Positions 52,851-62,624 of a DNA stretch of 64,000 bases are shown one piece after another. Under the pieces are notes generated by a model. It was not told the origin of the DNA. It saw nothing but the letters and a program-made list of their open reading frames with translations, and did not search any database. Source of the stretch: CAYSGL01 sp964520985. GTDB lineage: Bacteria > Pseudomonadota > Alphaproteobacteria > Micavibrionales > Micavibrionaceae. Both the position numbers and the translations under genes were made by a program. The stretch covers positions 124,001 to 188,000 of the forward strand of contig CAZFPB010000003.1 of assembly GCA_964520985.1 (NCBI GenBank), given 5' to 3'. How positions within the stretch are numbered: position 1 is the first letter of the stretch; each line of letters opens with the position of its first letter.

Positions 52851-53915
52851 TTATGCCTTGATACCGGCACCCGTGCGGGCTTCGGCATTCGGATCCAGCG
52901 GCCAGCGTGGCCGTGCCGCCACGTCGAGCGGATCGCTTTCGCCTTGGTTTAATTTTTCTATCCCGGTCCATGCGATCATTGCCCCGTTATCCGAACATAA
53001 ATTCAAAGGCGGCGCAACGAATTCCCTGTTTTTAGAATGTGCCAGTTCTTTCAATATGTTACGAACCGCCAGATTGGCAGCCACGCCGCCGGAAACCACC
53101 AGCGCGCCGGGGCCGTAGCGTTTGACGAAAATGTCGAGGGCGACGCTTGTGCGCTCGGCAATGATCGCGGCGGCCTGATGCTGGAAGGCATAGGCCAGAT
53201 CAGCGATGTCTGCGGGTGCTGGGTTGTTTATATCCTGCGCATGCTGGCGCACGGCAGTTTTCAGGCCGGAAAATGAAAAATCAGGTTCGGCACGGCCGCG
53301 CATCGATTGCGGGAGCGGGAAGCGTTTCAGGGCGGCTTCAGAGTTTTGGCAATGCGCTGCCGCTTTTTCAAGATTGGGACCGCCGGGGTAGGGCAGGCCT
53401 AGTAGTTTTGCGGATTTATCGAAACATTCGCCGAGTGCATCATCCAATGTTGTGCCAAGACGCTTGTAATTGCCCACCCCTTCTACAGCGATGAGTTGCG
53501 TATGGCCGCCCGATACAAGCAAAAGCAAATAGGGGAAGGCGACTTTATCCGTCAGGCGCGGGGTGAGGGCGTGCGCTTCTAAATGGTTAACTGCAATGAA
53601 CGGCTTGTCATGCGCCGCGGCGATCGCTTTGCCCGCCATCATGCCGACCATGACGCCGCCGATCAGGCCTGGCCCGCAGGTCGCGGCCACTCCGTCCAGA
53701 TCGGCAAAATGTAGCCCGGCTTCGTTCATCGCGCCCTTGATCAGCGTATCGAGATGGTCGAGATGTGCGCGCGCGGCAATTTCCGGCACGACGCCGCCGA
53801 AAATTGCGTGATCCTTGATCTGGCTAAGGACGAGATTGGATAGAATGGCGCCGTCGTCGCGCACAACGGCCACGGCGGTTTCATCACAAGACGTTTCAAT
53901 CCCCAGAACGATCAT
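52851..53915 (-). CDS. tsaD: tRNA t6A threonylcarbamoyltransferase
   Basis: Transfers the threonylcarbamoyl group to A37 of tRNAs reading ANN codons, with TsaB and TsaE. 354 residues from the ATG at 53915; a TTG two codons earlier is unlikely. Motifs: LGIETSCDETA, VNHLEAHAL with the two metal-binding His, LLLLVSGGHTQL and LCSDNGAMIAWTG. Divergent from hemC, the classical alphaproteobacterial arrangement. Confidence 0.97.
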   Translation of the reverse strand: MIVLGIETSCDETAVAVVRDDGAILSNLVLSQIKDHAIFGGVVPEIAARAHLDHLDTLIKGAMNEAGLHFADLDGVAATCGPGLIGGVMVGMMAGKAIAAAHDKPFIAVNHLEAHALTPRLTDKVAFPYLLLLVSGGHTQLIAVEGVGNYKRLGTTLDDALGECFDKSAKLLGLPYPGGPNLEKAAAHCQNSEAALKRFPLPQSMRGRAEPDFSFSGLKTAVRQHAQDINNPAPADIADLAYAFQHQAAAIIAERTSVALDIFVKRYGPGALVVSGGVAANLAVRNILKELAHSKNREFVAPPLNLCSDNGAMIAWTGIEKLNQGESDPLDVAARPRWPLDPNAEARTGAGIKA

Positions 53916-53972
53916 AATCAAGGACTTTGCATCTTTTCATCATGGTGTAAAGCGCCTACAAGAAAAGGCACG

Positions 53973-54908
53973 ATGACGGATAGAATACTGAAAATTGGGA
54001 CCCGCGGCTCGCCGCTTGCGTTGAAACAGACACAGATGGTGGTGGATGCGCTGAGCGCCGCCCATCCAGGCCTGTTATACGATGTCGTTGTTATCAAAAC
54101 ATCGGGTGACTGGAAGCCGGAAGAGGGAGAAAACCGCCTCTCGGAAAAGCAGGGCGGCAAGGGCCTCTTTATCAAAGAAATTGAAACAGCTTTGATGGAC
54201 GGGCGCATCGATTGCGCCGTTCATTCAATGAAAGATGTTCCGTCATATTTGCCGGAGCTGGCGAGTGTGCATCATGTGTTGCCGCGCGCCGATATGCGCG
54301 ATGCACTGCTGTCTTTCAAAGCGCAGACGATTGAAACATTGCCGCAGGGCGCGGTGGTCGGTACGTCCTCGCTGCGCCGTCAGGCGTTCCTGTTGCATCG
54401 CCGCCCTGATTTAAAAGTGGTCCCGTTGCGCGGCAATGTGCAGACGCGCATTGATAAGCTGCAAGACGGACAGGTTGACGCGACCTTCCTCGCAATGGCG
54501 GGATTGAACCGTTTGAAAGTCGAAGGCGATTACATTTATCCGCTCAGCACTGACACGATGCTGCCAGCCTGCGGGCAAGGCATTGTTGCGCTCGAAACAC
54601 GCAAAGATGATAGCGCCACGCGCACACTGCTGGACGCAATTCACCATGCAGAGACAGGACTGTGCGCGGCGGCGGAACGCGCGGCGTTGCAGACGCTGGA
54701 TGGATCATGTCACACGCCGATTGGCGCGTATGCAAAAGTGCAGGGCGATGACATGTCCTTGATCGTTGCGGTTGCCGCGCTGGATGGCACGCAGCTCTGG
54801 CAGGAAGGCGCAACGCAAAAAATATCAGGCATACAGAACGCTGCCGACATGGGACATGCTGTTGCACAAATTCTAAAAGATCGCCTGCCTGCCGGGGCGC
54901 TGGAATAA
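53973..54908 (+). CDS. hemC: Porphobilinogen deaminase
   Basis: Polymerises four porphobilinogens into hydroxymethylbilane. 311 residues: LKIGTRGSPLALKQ at the start, HSMKDVP, the RRQAFLLHRRPDLKVVPLRGNVQTR substrate region, and the cofactor-attaching Cys in LDGSCHTPIGAYA. First gene of hemC-hemD-mic60-hemY. Confidence 0.97.
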   Translation: MTDRILKIGTRGSPLALKQTQMVVDALSAAHPGLLYDVVVIKTSGDWKPEEGENRLSEKQGGKGLFIKEIETALMDGRIDCAVHSMKDVPSYLPELASVHHVLPRADMRDALLSFKAQTIETLPQGAVVGTSSLRRQAFLLHRRPDLKVVPLRGNVQTRIDKLQDGQVDATFLAMAGLNRLKVEGDYIYPLSTDTMLPACGQGIVALETRKDDSATRTLLDAIHHAETGLCAAAERAALQTLDGSCHTPIGAYAKVQGDDMSLIVAVAALDGTQLWQEGATQKISGIQNAADMGHAVAQILKDRLPAGALE

Positions 54909-54909
54909 A

Positions 54910-55584
54910 ATGCGGGTTTTGATCACGCGCGGTATTAAGGAAGCACAGTCCTACGCCGATCATATTCAGCAACAAGGTAGCGAGGCTGTTATTTTTCCTC
55001 TCTATGAAGTGCAGTCAGTTGAGGCCGCGGTGGACGATCACGTCTATGATGCGCTGGTATTTACAAGTGCCCACGCTATTCATCAGTTTTGCGCCTTGTC
55101 TCCCGTTCGGGGTCTGCCTGTCTATGTCGTCGGGCCCCAGAGCGAAGAAATTGCACGGGAGTATGAATTTCAGGATGTGCGCCGCGCCGCGGGTACGGCG
55201 GATGATTTGGCCGCGCTGCTGAACGATTTTCCGGGCCGCTTGTTGTATGGGCGGGGCGCAGAGATTTCCTATCCTTTAGGAGAGAAATTAAGGGCCCAAG
55301 GCAGGGACCTACAGGAGATTATTTTATATAAAACGGTGCCGGTTCAGGAAGCTCCCCTGCCTCAAGAAGTAAATTTAGCGTTGTTCTTCTCTGCCAGCGC
55401 CGCCCGAATTTTTGTTGATTTTGTTCAAAAACAAGGGGTTAGCCATAATTTTGAGCAGACAAAGGCCTTGTGTCTTGGGGCTGGCATGGTAGAGTTTCTG
55501 ACGCCTCTACCCTGGGCGGCGATAGAGGTGGCGGATAGCCCCGATCGGGCCAGCATGCTGGCGCTGATTGACACCAATTTATAG
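54910..55584 (+). CDS. hemD: Uroporphyrinogen-III synthase
   Basis: Cyclises hydroxymethylbilane to uroporphyrinogen III. 224 residues, with the loosely conserved HemD features (VLITRGIKEAQSYADHI, ALVFTSAHAIHQFCAL, VYVVGPQSEEIA, LFFSASAARIFVDFV). It begins one base after the hemC stop. The family is poorly conserved; context makes the call firm. Confidence 0.93.
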   Translation: MRVLITRGIKEAQSYADHIQQQGSEAVIFPLYEVQSVEAAVDDHVYDALVFTSAHAIHQFCALSPVRGLPVYVVGPQSEEIAREYEFQDVRRAAGTADDLAALLNDFPGRLLYGRGAEISYPLGEKLRAQGRDLQEIILYKTVPVQEAPLPQEVNLALFFSASAARIFVDFVQKQGVSHNFEQTKALCLGAGMVEFLTPLPWAAIEVADSPDRASMLALIDTNL

Positions 55585-55594
55585 GACATAAGTA

Positions 55595-57238
55595 ATGAAT
55601 GACATGACCGAACAACCCATCGACAACGCCGAAGCGATTATTGACCGTTTTGGCGGTATTCGCCCTATGGCGACCAAAATGGATGTGCCGGTCACGACCG
55701 TTCAGGGCTGGAAAAAGCGTAACGTCATTCCGGCGAACCGCCGCAGCGATGTAATGAGTGCAGCAGCCCGCTACAATATCGATGTATCAGACCTGCTAGC
55801 CGGCTCACCGCCTGCCAATGGTAATATCAAGTTTGAGACCTATGTTCAGGGAACGCCGACTATGTCGCCGCGTTCGTCCAAGGAATGGAGCGATCATGAG
55901 GATCTGATGGCGGCAATCAAGGAAAGCCAGCAAAAAGCTGTGACAACCAGCGTGTGGACGGCCGCCTCCCTGATCGCGATTACGATTGCGGCGGGCCTTT
56001 TCTTCCTGTGGCCACAGGCGGAAGAAAAAATTGAAGCGAATGAACAGCAGATTGCCGAGCTGAACAATGATGTGAACGCGCTGGGCGCGGAAGTTAAAGA
56101 CGTCAACATGCGCGCGTCTTTTCTGAAAGACATCGTGCCGGAAAACATGGAAGAAAAACTGGATGCATTGCAGGAGCAGGCGTCCAGTTTGCAAACAACC
56201 ATGTCTGAATTATCGGAGCGCGCTGAAACCGTCACGGATGGGGTAATCGGCGAGAATGCCGGATCGTTGTCCGATCGTATCGCTGTGCTGGAAGGGCAAT
56301 TTGCGACGATCACGGGAGCGGAAGGTATGAGCGATCTCGCCGGGAAAATCCGCGGGCTGGAGCAGAGCGTCGCAGGGCAGGAACAATTGAAAGCCGCTAT
56401 GGGCGAATTGCAAGGGATTGTCGACAGTCTCGATACGCGCGTCTCGTCGATCGATCAGGAACTGGAAACATCGCAACATGGTGAAGGCGCTCTCGGCCAG
56501 ACACTCGACGGGGTATCGGGGCAGGATTTGAAAGCGGCCGCCATGCTGATTGCCTTTTCGCAGCTGCGCGATTCCCTGAACCGTCAGGCACCGTTTGAAG
56601 AAGATCTGCAATTGCTGCGCAATCTGGTTGGGGAAGACAATCCTGAATTGACCGAGGCGTTAGATCGCTTGTCGCCGCAGGCAGAAGAAGGCGTGCTAAC
56701 GCCCGAAGGCCTCTCGAAAGAATTCCGCGGCCTGACGGGCGATATCGTCGTATCCTCGCTCAAAGGCGAAGATGTATCTGTCATGGATAAAGTGAAAACG
56801 CGTCTGGGCGATCTGTTCAGTGTCAAGAAAAACGGCGAGCTGGTTGGCGGCACACGCACACAGGATATTGTCGCGCAAGCGCAGATGCAGCTTGATGGCG
56901 GCGATGTGCAGGGCGCGATTGCCACGCTCAATTCGCTGGAAGGTCCGGCTGCGGAAGCGGCGCAACCGTTCATGCAGGATGCCCAAGCAACGGTCATGGC
57001 CAATCAGGTACAGATGATGATGCAGCAACTGATCCTGACGAAAGTCGGCGGCTCGCTCGGCGCACGAATTCAATCGCAAGCCGCGCCAGTGCTGGAAAGT
57101 CTGGGCAATGCGGCTGAAAATCCAGCGGGCGTCATGGAAGAAATGCAACATCTGCAGCCAGTCAAACCTGCTGTTGAACCTTATGATCTTAACAAAAATT
57201 CCGGGTTCCGCGGTTTGTCTCCGCGTAATGCCGAATAG
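55595..57238 (+). CDS. Mic60/mitofilin-family protein with N-terminal HTH-like domain
   Basis: A 547-residue protein in the hem cluster where alphaproteobacterial Mic60 homologues are found. Residues 14-70 form a helix-turn-helix-like segment (IIDRFGGIRPMATKMDVPVTTVQGWKKR), residues 118-139 a membrane helix, residues about 145-330 coiled coil (IEANEQQIAELNNDVNALGAEV), and the C-terminal mitofilin-like region ends at FRGLSPRNAE. Mic60 shapes inner-membrane invaginations. The DNA-binding-like head is unusual for Mic60. Confidence 0.8.
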   Translation: MNDMTEQPIDNAEAIIDRFGGIRPMATKMDVPVTTVQGWKKRNVIPANRRSDVMSAAARYNIDVSDLLAGSPPANGNIKFETYVQGTPTMSPRSSKEWSDHEDLMAAIKESQQKAVTTSVWTAASLIAITIAAGLFFLWPQAEEKIEANEQQIAELNNDVNALGAEVKDVNMRASFLKDIVPENMEEKLDALQEQASSLQTTMSELSERAETVTDGVIGENAGSLSDRIAVLEGQFATITGAEGMSDLAGKIRGLEQSVAGQEQLKAAMGELQGIVDSLDTRVSSIDQELETSQHGEGALGQTLDGVSGQDLKAAAMLIAFSQLRDSLNRQAPFEEDLQLLRNLVGEDNPELTEALDRLSPQAEEGVLTPEGLSKEFRGLTGDIVVSSLKGEDVSVMDKVKTRLGDLFSVKKNGELVGGTRTQDIVAQAQMQLDGGDVQGAIATLNSLEGPAAEAAQPFMQDAQATVMANQVQMMMQQLILTKVGGSLGARIQSQAAPVLESLGNAAENPAGVMEEMQHLQPVKPAVEPYDLNKNSGFRGLSPRNAE

Positions 57239-57264
57239 GACGCTTAACAACGGAAAGTAATGCC

Positions 57265-58632
57265 GTGCTCCGCGCATTGTGGTTTTTAATTCAAGTGACG
57301 GTAGTGGTGCTGGCAGCGATCTGGTTGCTGGAGCGCCCGGGCACAGTTGAGCTGACCGCCTTTGAATACAGCTTCACCATTCAAGCGGGCCTGTTCCTTA
57401 TACTATTTATCGTTTCAGCGTTTGTCCTCAGCTTGCTGGTTAAATTGCTGGTAGCGATTGTGTCTTTGCCAGGCTGGATTGGTAATTGGGGCAAGAAACG
57501 CCGTAAAGCGCGCGCAATGCGCCAATTGACGCAAGGCTACGCACTACTGGCGGCGGGGCAAGCGGATAAAGCGCTGAAACTCGCGCGCCGTATTCAGAAT
57601 ATATTGCCCGAAGCGCGCGCACTGGCTTTGTTACTTGAAGCGCAGGCCAATCGTATCATGGGCAATGATGCCTCGGCAGCCACTGCCTATCAGCAATTGA
57701 TGAAAGATAAGGACGCCGCCTTCTTAGGATTAAAAGGGCTTCTGGGGCAATCCATCTCGACGGGTCGCACGGAGCAAGCGCTCGATTACGCGCATAAGGC
57801 TGTGAAGATGCATCCGAAAGCCGGATGGGTCGTAAAAACTTTGTATGACTTGCAGATCACAGCGCGTGATTTTGAAGCAGCTACACCTACGCTGAAAAAA
57901 GCCGTGAAACTCGGCGCGATTACGAAAGAACAGGCTGTTTCAGATGAAATCGCCATGCTGATGTACCGTGCAGATAAACTGGAAGAGACAGGCCGCTCTG
58001 ACGAAGCGTTACGCCTGATTGAACGCGCTGTAAAACTGGACTCAACGTTTGCGCCATCTGTCGTGGCGTTAGCGGAAGCCATGATTGCCAAAGGCAAGGC
58101 GCGTAAAGCACAATCGCTTGTTGAAACGGCGTGGAAGTCCCGCCCGCATCCGGCCTTGCTCGAAATGTGGGACAAGCTTGCGCCCGTCAATACTTCGCGC
58201 GATATGATGAAGCGGATGCGCTGGTATGAAGCGCTGGTGGCCTTGAATGCGAATTCCGATCTGGGACAGCTGGCCGCCGCGCGCGAAGCGCTGGAGCATA
58301 ATCTGAGCGGTGAGGCGCAAGGCTATTTGACGCGTGCGCAAACGATCCGCGAGTCTGCGGAACTGTACCGTTTGCAATTGGCTGCCGAGCGTAAAGCGGG
58401 CGCAAATGATAGCGCCATTCGCGCGCTGGAAGATAAATTGTATAAAGCACCGTCAGCGCCTGTATGGTCCTGCCGGAAGACGGGCATTGTTTATGAAAGC
58501 TGGGCGCCTATTGCGCGTCCGCACGGCTCCTTCAACACAATTGATTGGGGTGTGCCGAAAGCACAGGCTGTGCACAAAGAACTATCGCCGGGCGATGTGC
58601 TCGACGATCCGATGATGATCGGCTCTCTCTAG
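57265..58632 (+). CDS. hemY: HemY-like membrane TPR protein
   Basis: A 455-residue protein with a GTG start (57265) preceded by GGAAAG at eight bases. Two N-terminal membrane helices (about 5-22 and 37-62) carry the HemY_N pattern; TPR repeats follow (QGYALLAAGQADKALKLARRIQ, ATAYQQLMKDKDAAFLGLKGLLGQ). It is an inner-membrane protein of uncertain role, always found near hemCD. Its last four bases overlap the convergent rhomboid gene. Confidence 0.9.
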   Translation: MLRALWFLIQVTVVVLAAIWLLERPGTVELTAFEYSFTIQAGLFLILFIVSAFVLSLLVKLLVAIVSLPGWIGNWGKKRRKARAMRQLTQGYALLAAGQADKALKLARRIQNILPEARALALLLEAQANRIMGNDASAATAYQQLMKDKDAAFLGLKGLLGQSISTGRTEQALDYAHKAVKMHPKAGWVVKTLYDLQITARDFEAATPTLKKAVKLGAITKEQAVSDEIAMLMYRADKLEETGRSDEALRLIERAVKLDSTFAPSVVALAEAMIAKGKARKAQSLVETAWKSRPHPALLEMWDKLAPVNTSRDMMKRMRWYEALVALNANSDLGQLAAAREALEHNLSGEAQGYLTRAQTIRESAELYRLQLAAERKAGANDSAIRALEDKLYKAPSAPVWSCRKTGIVYESWAPIARPHGSFNTIDWGVPKAQAVHKELSPGDVLDDPMMIGSL

Positions 58633-59306
58633 ATTCTCATTAATTTCAAAATGGCAAACCCGCCGAGGAAGCCGCCAACATGTGCGGCCCAGGCGATGGC
58701 GCTGCCATCAGGCGCGCCGGTCATGCCGAATGCTACCGATACGCCGATCCAGACGATAATGAAGGGCAGAAGGCCAAAACGACCGCCTAATTCCTGTCCA
58801 CCGCGATTGATCATGATAAGGGCGGCGGCGAATAGACCGCTCAGCGCGCCTGAGGCGCCTACCACTGGCTGCATTGAATGGATATTCAGGGCGACATGCG
58901 CAGCAACGGCGATAACGCCACATAAGGCCGAGAAAATAATCATGCGTCTCGCACCCATCCAGCGTTCGATACCGCTGCCGAAGGCCATCAGCATAACCGC
59001 ATTCATGCCAAGGTGCAGCCAGCTGGCATGCAGCAACATATAGGTGATCGGGGTGATCGGGGTCAGCAGTTCAAACGGCAAATCCCCGCTCCAGCGGGCC
59101 GGAATAAATCCAAAGGTGCCAAAGACCCAGTCATAGGCTTCATTCGGCAAGATAAGATGAACAATCAGATGGATACCGATAAGCACGCCCAGCAACCATT
59201 TCGTGGCGGGCGGCATGTTAAACAGGGGTTCAGTAGGGCCTTTTGCCTTTTCAGGGCGCGGGCGGAAGGATACGACTTTTTCGTCGCCGGGATGACCATC
59301 ACTCAT
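58629..59306 (-). CDS. Rhomboid-family intramembrane serine protease
   Basis: A 225-residue membrane protein with a charged N-terminal cytosolic segment (about 35 residues) and six helices. The catalytic Ser is in VVGASGALSG, the His in AAHVGGFLGG, and HASWLHLGMNAVML supplies the conserved HxxxN. The full catalytic set is present, so it should be active; substrates unknown. Confidence 0.92.
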   Translation of the reverse strand: MSDGHPGDEKVVSFRPRPEKAKGPTEPLFNMPPATKWLLGVLIGIHLIVHLILPNEAYDWVFGTFGFIPARWSGDLPFELLTPITPITYMLLHASWLHLGMNAVMLMAFGSGIERWMGARRMIIFSALCGVIAVAAHVALNIHSMQPVVGASGALSGLFAAALIMINRGGQELGGRFGLLPFIIVWIGVSVAFGMTGAPDGSAIAWAAHVGGFLGGFAILKLMRI

Positions 59307-59340
59307 AGGATAAGAGTATAGGCTATTTGCGGCAAAAATT

Positions 59341-59366
59341 AAGCGGCTTTCTTGCGAAAGCCGCTT
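59341..59366 (-). terminator. Intrinsic terminator between the 59397 gene and the rhomboid gene
   Basis: An 11-bp stem (AAGCGGCTTTC with its complement) around a four-base loop, followed on the reverse strand by TTAATTTTTG. It probably ends the upstream unknown gene. Confidence 0.75.
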
Positions 59367-59396
59367 TTGGAGTTGGATGCACTGAAAAACTTGGAT

Positions 59397-60047
59397 TTAG
59401 GGCGTCATTCCGCCAAACATCGGGCCGGTCCGCTCTGCATCGTATTTATAGCGGATGGTTTCATCGCCCTTTGCTTCAAGACCACCGCCCGGCGTTGCCT
59501 TTTTGATAATGTCAGATGTACCTATCAAAATGTCGATCGCCATGACTTTTACCTGCTGCAACTGATGAGTCAGGTTGTTAAGCGCGACTTCATACGCTTC
59601 ACGGGCGAGCTCTTTGCCCATCACCACGAATTTTTTGATTTCACCAAGCGAGGGCACGGAGCCCTCCATTGCACGACCGAACGCGCTGAGCGAGAGGCCA
59701 GAATCTTCTAACGCGCGGCGTTTGGGTTGTTTGCCACTGCCGCCTTTGCCTTTGCTCTCACCGTCTTCCTCTTCTTCCATATTGTCATTATCGAAGGCTA
59801 TGTCGAGGTAGGTTTGGGCTTGAAAACTGATTGGAAATTTTTTGAGTTCGCTCAAAGGCAGCTGCAAGCCAGTCAGACCAGCGCGTAGTTCAAGTCGGAA
59901 CTTGCCCGGGTTCGACCAGTCGGCGACGGCGCAATGGCTCTTGTGATCGCCGCTTTGCGGATATTTTTTGATGACGCGTTTGCCCGGATAAATGGTTTCC
60001 TCAATGCCTGAGTCTTTCAGCAATTGGTGTACATTTACTTTCATCAT
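59397..60047 (-). CDS. Hypothetical protein with acidic linker
   Basis: A 216-residue protein with two adjacent Met codons at the start. It has an N-terminal domain (VHQLLKDSGIEETIYPGKRVIKKYP), an acidic and then basic low-complexity linker (MEEEEDGESKGKGGSGKQPKRR) and a helical C-terminal region (LAREAYEVALNNLTHQLQQVKVMAIDILIG). No signal peptide. Not recognised. Confidence 0.6.
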   Translation of the reverse strand: MMKVNVHQLLKDSGIEETIYPGKRVIKKYPQSGDHKSHCAVADWSNPGKFRLELRAGLTGLQLPLSELKKFPISFQAQTYLDIAFDNDNMEEEEDGESKGKGGSGKQPKRRALEDSGLSLSAFGRAMEGSVPSLGEIKKFVVMGKELAREAYEVALNNLTHQLQQVKVMAIDILIGTSDIIKKATPGGGLEAKGDETIRYKYDAERTGPMFGGMTP

Positions 60048-60201
60048 CGTATCCTTACTCTTTGCCCGTTATTTTCCGAAATTCAAAATCATCATGCGCG
60101 GAAACCCTTAAGAAAGAGTAAAAATAGACCGCTTGGCTGCTTAAAAAGTGGGCATTTCCGCAAGCGTTTGTTATACTTGAAAAAAGCGAGGTAATGGATC
60201 G

Positions 60202-60678
60202 ATGCGGTTTGGCGCACTCATCATAGCAACGGGTTTTCTGCTGGTTGGAGCGCCAGCCGGGCACGCACAGACCTTGTATAATTCACCAAATCAGCAAAGC
60301 ACCGGTACAACCCCTGTTAAACCGTTAAATCTGCAGCAAGTCTATCGTCAGGATCAGGCTGCACAAGCTTTGCAACAGGGTGCACCCTATAGTGCACAAA
60401 GCTCCGGAACCGGTTCATCGGATTTCGCCCAGCGCGCCGCCGCTCTCAATCAATGGCGCAGTCAGCGCGATGGACAGGCGCAGATCGAACAAGCGGCTGG
60501 TATCCAATATATGGCCGCTCTGGCAGAATCACCCGATCCAAAAACATTTGGGGTAGTGCCGGCGGCCGGCCCATCTTCCTACACCGCGCCTTCCGCTCCT
60601 GCGCCACCCGCCGTATATAGCAAGAAAGAGCAAACTGGCATTAAAGGTCCGCGACGCCTGTTCAACACGATCGACTAA
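60202..60678 (+). CDS. Secreted Gln/Ala/Pro-rich hypothetical protein
   Basis: A 158-residue protein with a signal peptide (MRFGALIIATGFLLVGAPAGHA) and a low-complexity mature part rich in Gln, Ala, Ser and Pro (QDQAAQALQQGAPYSAQSSGTG; SSYTAPSAPAPPAVY). Probably periplasmic or extracellular. Not recognised. It is followed after 3 bp by a TauE-type permease on the same strand. Confidence 0.6.
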   Translation: MRFGALIIATGFLLVGAPAGHAQTLYNSPNQQSTGTTPVKPLNLQQVYRQDQAAQALQQGAPYSAQSSGTGSSDFAQRAAALNQWRSQRDGQAQIEQAAGIQYMAALAESPDPKTFGVVPAAGPSSYTAPSAPAPPAVYSKKEQTGIKGPRRLFNTID

Positions 60679-60681
60679 TTG

Positions 60682-61500
60682 ATGGCGGAATTTTTTTCTA
60701 TCGAATTAATTGCGATGATCGTGTGTATAGGCGTCATGGCCGGTATTTTATCCGGGTTGCTGGGCGTTGGCGGCGGGATCGTGCTGGTGCCTGGTCTCTA
60801 TGCCCTCTTTACGGCGGCAGGCTACGCGCCGGACTATTTGATGCATATATGTGTCGGCACGTCGCTGGCTATTATCATTCCAACGGGTCTGATGTCTGCC
60901 TACCATCACTGGAAGCGTGACGCCGTCGATCGGGACGCTCTTAAAAAAATTGCGCCCTTCCTTATTCTGGGAGTCATCGCAGGGAGTGTTGCGATCCTGT
61001 ATATAAATGGAGAATCGCTGACGCTTTTTTTTGCCGTCATGCTGCTCGTCATCGCGCTGCTGATGCAGGTTGATCCGCAGAAATTTTCGCGGCGCGAACA
61101 ATTGCCGCCTCAGCCGGAACCGGGAATTGTCGGCATTGTCATCGGCTTTGTTTCTACCTTAATGGGAATTGGTGGCGCCTCGCTGAATGTACCGTATATG
61201 ACGATAAACGGTTTACCTATTCATCGCGCTGTCGGCACGGCTTCCAGCATGGGACCGATCATCGCGCTGCCAGCCATAGTCGGGTTCATGTTGGCGGGAT
61301 GGAGCGCGCCGCATCTGCCGCCGTTCTCGATCGGCTATGTAAACCTGCCGGCGTTCGCGGTAATCGTCCCGGTCAGTGTATTGTGCGCGCCGCTGGGTGT
61401 ATCTATCGCGCACCGGTTTTCCAGACCCATGCTGCGCCGGGTGTTTTCTTTTTTCCTGATTATCGTGGCGCTTAAAATGGGCTATGCCGTCCTATCATGA
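60682..61500 (+). CDS. TauE/SafE-family membrane permease
   Basis: A 272-residue inner-membrane protein with about eight helices and the family motif GILSGLLGVGGGIVLVPGLY, repeated in form as FVSTLMGIGGASLNVPYM. Members export sulfite, sulfoacetate or related anions. The ATG at 60682 was chosen over the in-frame TTG at 60679. Its stop overlaps the next start (ATGA). Confidence 0.88.
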   Translation: MAEFFSIELIAMIVCIGVMAGILSGLLGVGGGIVLVPGLYALFTAAGYAPDYLMHICVGTSLAIIIPTGLMSAYHHWKRDAVDRDALKKIAPFLILGVIAGSVAILYINGESLTLFFAVMLLVIALLMQVDPQKFSRREQLPPQPEPGIVGIVIGFVSTLMGIGGASLNVPYMTINGLPIHRAVGTASSMGPIIALPAIVGFMLAGWSAPHLPPFSIGYVNLPAFAVIVPVSVLCAPLGVSIAHRFSRPMLRRVFSFFLIIVALKMGYAVLS

Positions 61501-62624
61501 GGGACTGGTTACAAATTGATGCGCGCTTTGCCGCTCTTGCTACCGCGCTTATGCTTTACGGTTTCGCTGGCTCGCCTACCCCCGATCACCCCGGATGGAT
61601 AGAAGTTGTCGTTGGTCTACTGCTAATATTATCCGTGACGCTGCCAGGCAGTCACGAAGATCGCGCCGCATTTTTACCGTTGTTGCTTGTTGGCCCGACT
61701 ATTCCTTTGGCTGTCGGGTTTTATAAGGGTTATCCGTTGGAAGCAATCGCGCGCGACGTCATTCCTTTTTTATTCCTCTGTTTGCCCGTCTTTATATGGC
61801 CTGCTCACAAAGCACAGGCTTTTTTTTCCTTGTGCCTGATCGTAGGCGTTCTGTTTGCTTTGCGCGTTCTGGGGCAGGGACTGGATATGTTTCCGGCGAA
61901 TGCCGAATTATTATATCTGGCTAACTCGCCGCTGGTCGTTATGAGTGCGATTATCGGACTTGGATCTGCGGGGATGGATCTCTACCGCCGTGATATCAGT
62001 GTGCAGTCTCTCATGTATCTGTGCGGCGGATTGGTCTGTCTGCTGGCGATGCTGATCGATGTGCAACGGGCGACCATCATGGCGGTAATCCTCTCGCTCG
62101 GCGCTCTAACCATCGCAGGATTTATCCGCGCGCCTCGCCGGATGGTCTGGCCGCTGGTATTGATGCTGGTCGCCGCGTTCGCCAGCCATGACATCATTCT
62201 GACAGCGTGGCACAGCATGGCGACAAAAACGGCGTTGGTCGGTGTCAATGCGCGCTGGCTGGAAGTGCAGGCAGTGTATGAACATCTGAGCGGCGACTGG
62301 CCGCGGGTATTGTTCGGCATTGGCTGGGGCGGACGCTTTAATTCACCGGCTGTAGGGGGCTGGAGCGTTCCTTACACCCATAGTTTACTGACCTATATGT
62401 TGCTGAAAACCGGTTGGATTGGGCTGGGGGGAACTGTGCTTGCGCTGGGAGTGTGCTTCCGGCAGATCTTCCATCAAAGAACTTTGGCCGCACTTGGTTT
62501 GTTCTGGGCACTGGTCATTCCCGTTTTCTTCTATGCCTCGTATAAATCGCTGGATTTTGGATTGGTTCTGGTGTTGGCTCTGTTGCTGTCCAAGGGTATG
62601 GAGTTTTCCAAGAAAAAATTATGA
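61497..62624 (+). CDS. O-antigen polymerase-like membrane protein
   Basis: A 375-residue protein with about ten membrane helices and a periplasmic loop near the end (VLFGIGWGGRFNSPAVGGWSVPYTHSLLTYMLLKTGWIGLGG) resembling Wzy/WaaL proteins (GxGxG...HSxxL...GxxG). Its overlaps with TauE and with the next glycosyltransferase (ATGA) place it in a polysaccharide operon. Low family-level conservation makes this a structural call. Confidence 0.7.
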   Translation: MRDWLQIDARFAALATALMLYGFAGSPTPDHPGWIEVVVGLLLILSVTLPGSHEDRAAFLPLLLVGPTIPLAVGFYKGYPLEAIARDVIPFLFLCLPVFIWPAHKAQAFFSLCLIVGVLFALRVLGQGLDMFPANAELLYLANSPLVVMSAIIGLGSAGMDLYRRDISVQSLMYLCGGLVCLLAMLIDVQRATIMAVILSLGALTIAGFIRAPRRMVWPLVLMLVAAFASHDIILTAWHSMATKTALVGVNARWLEVQAVYEHLSGDWPRVLFGIGWGGRFNSPAVGGWSVPYTHSLLTYMLLKTGWIGLGGTVLALGVCFRQIFHQRTLAALGLFWALVIPVFFYASYKSLDFGLVLVLALLLSKGMEFSKKKL

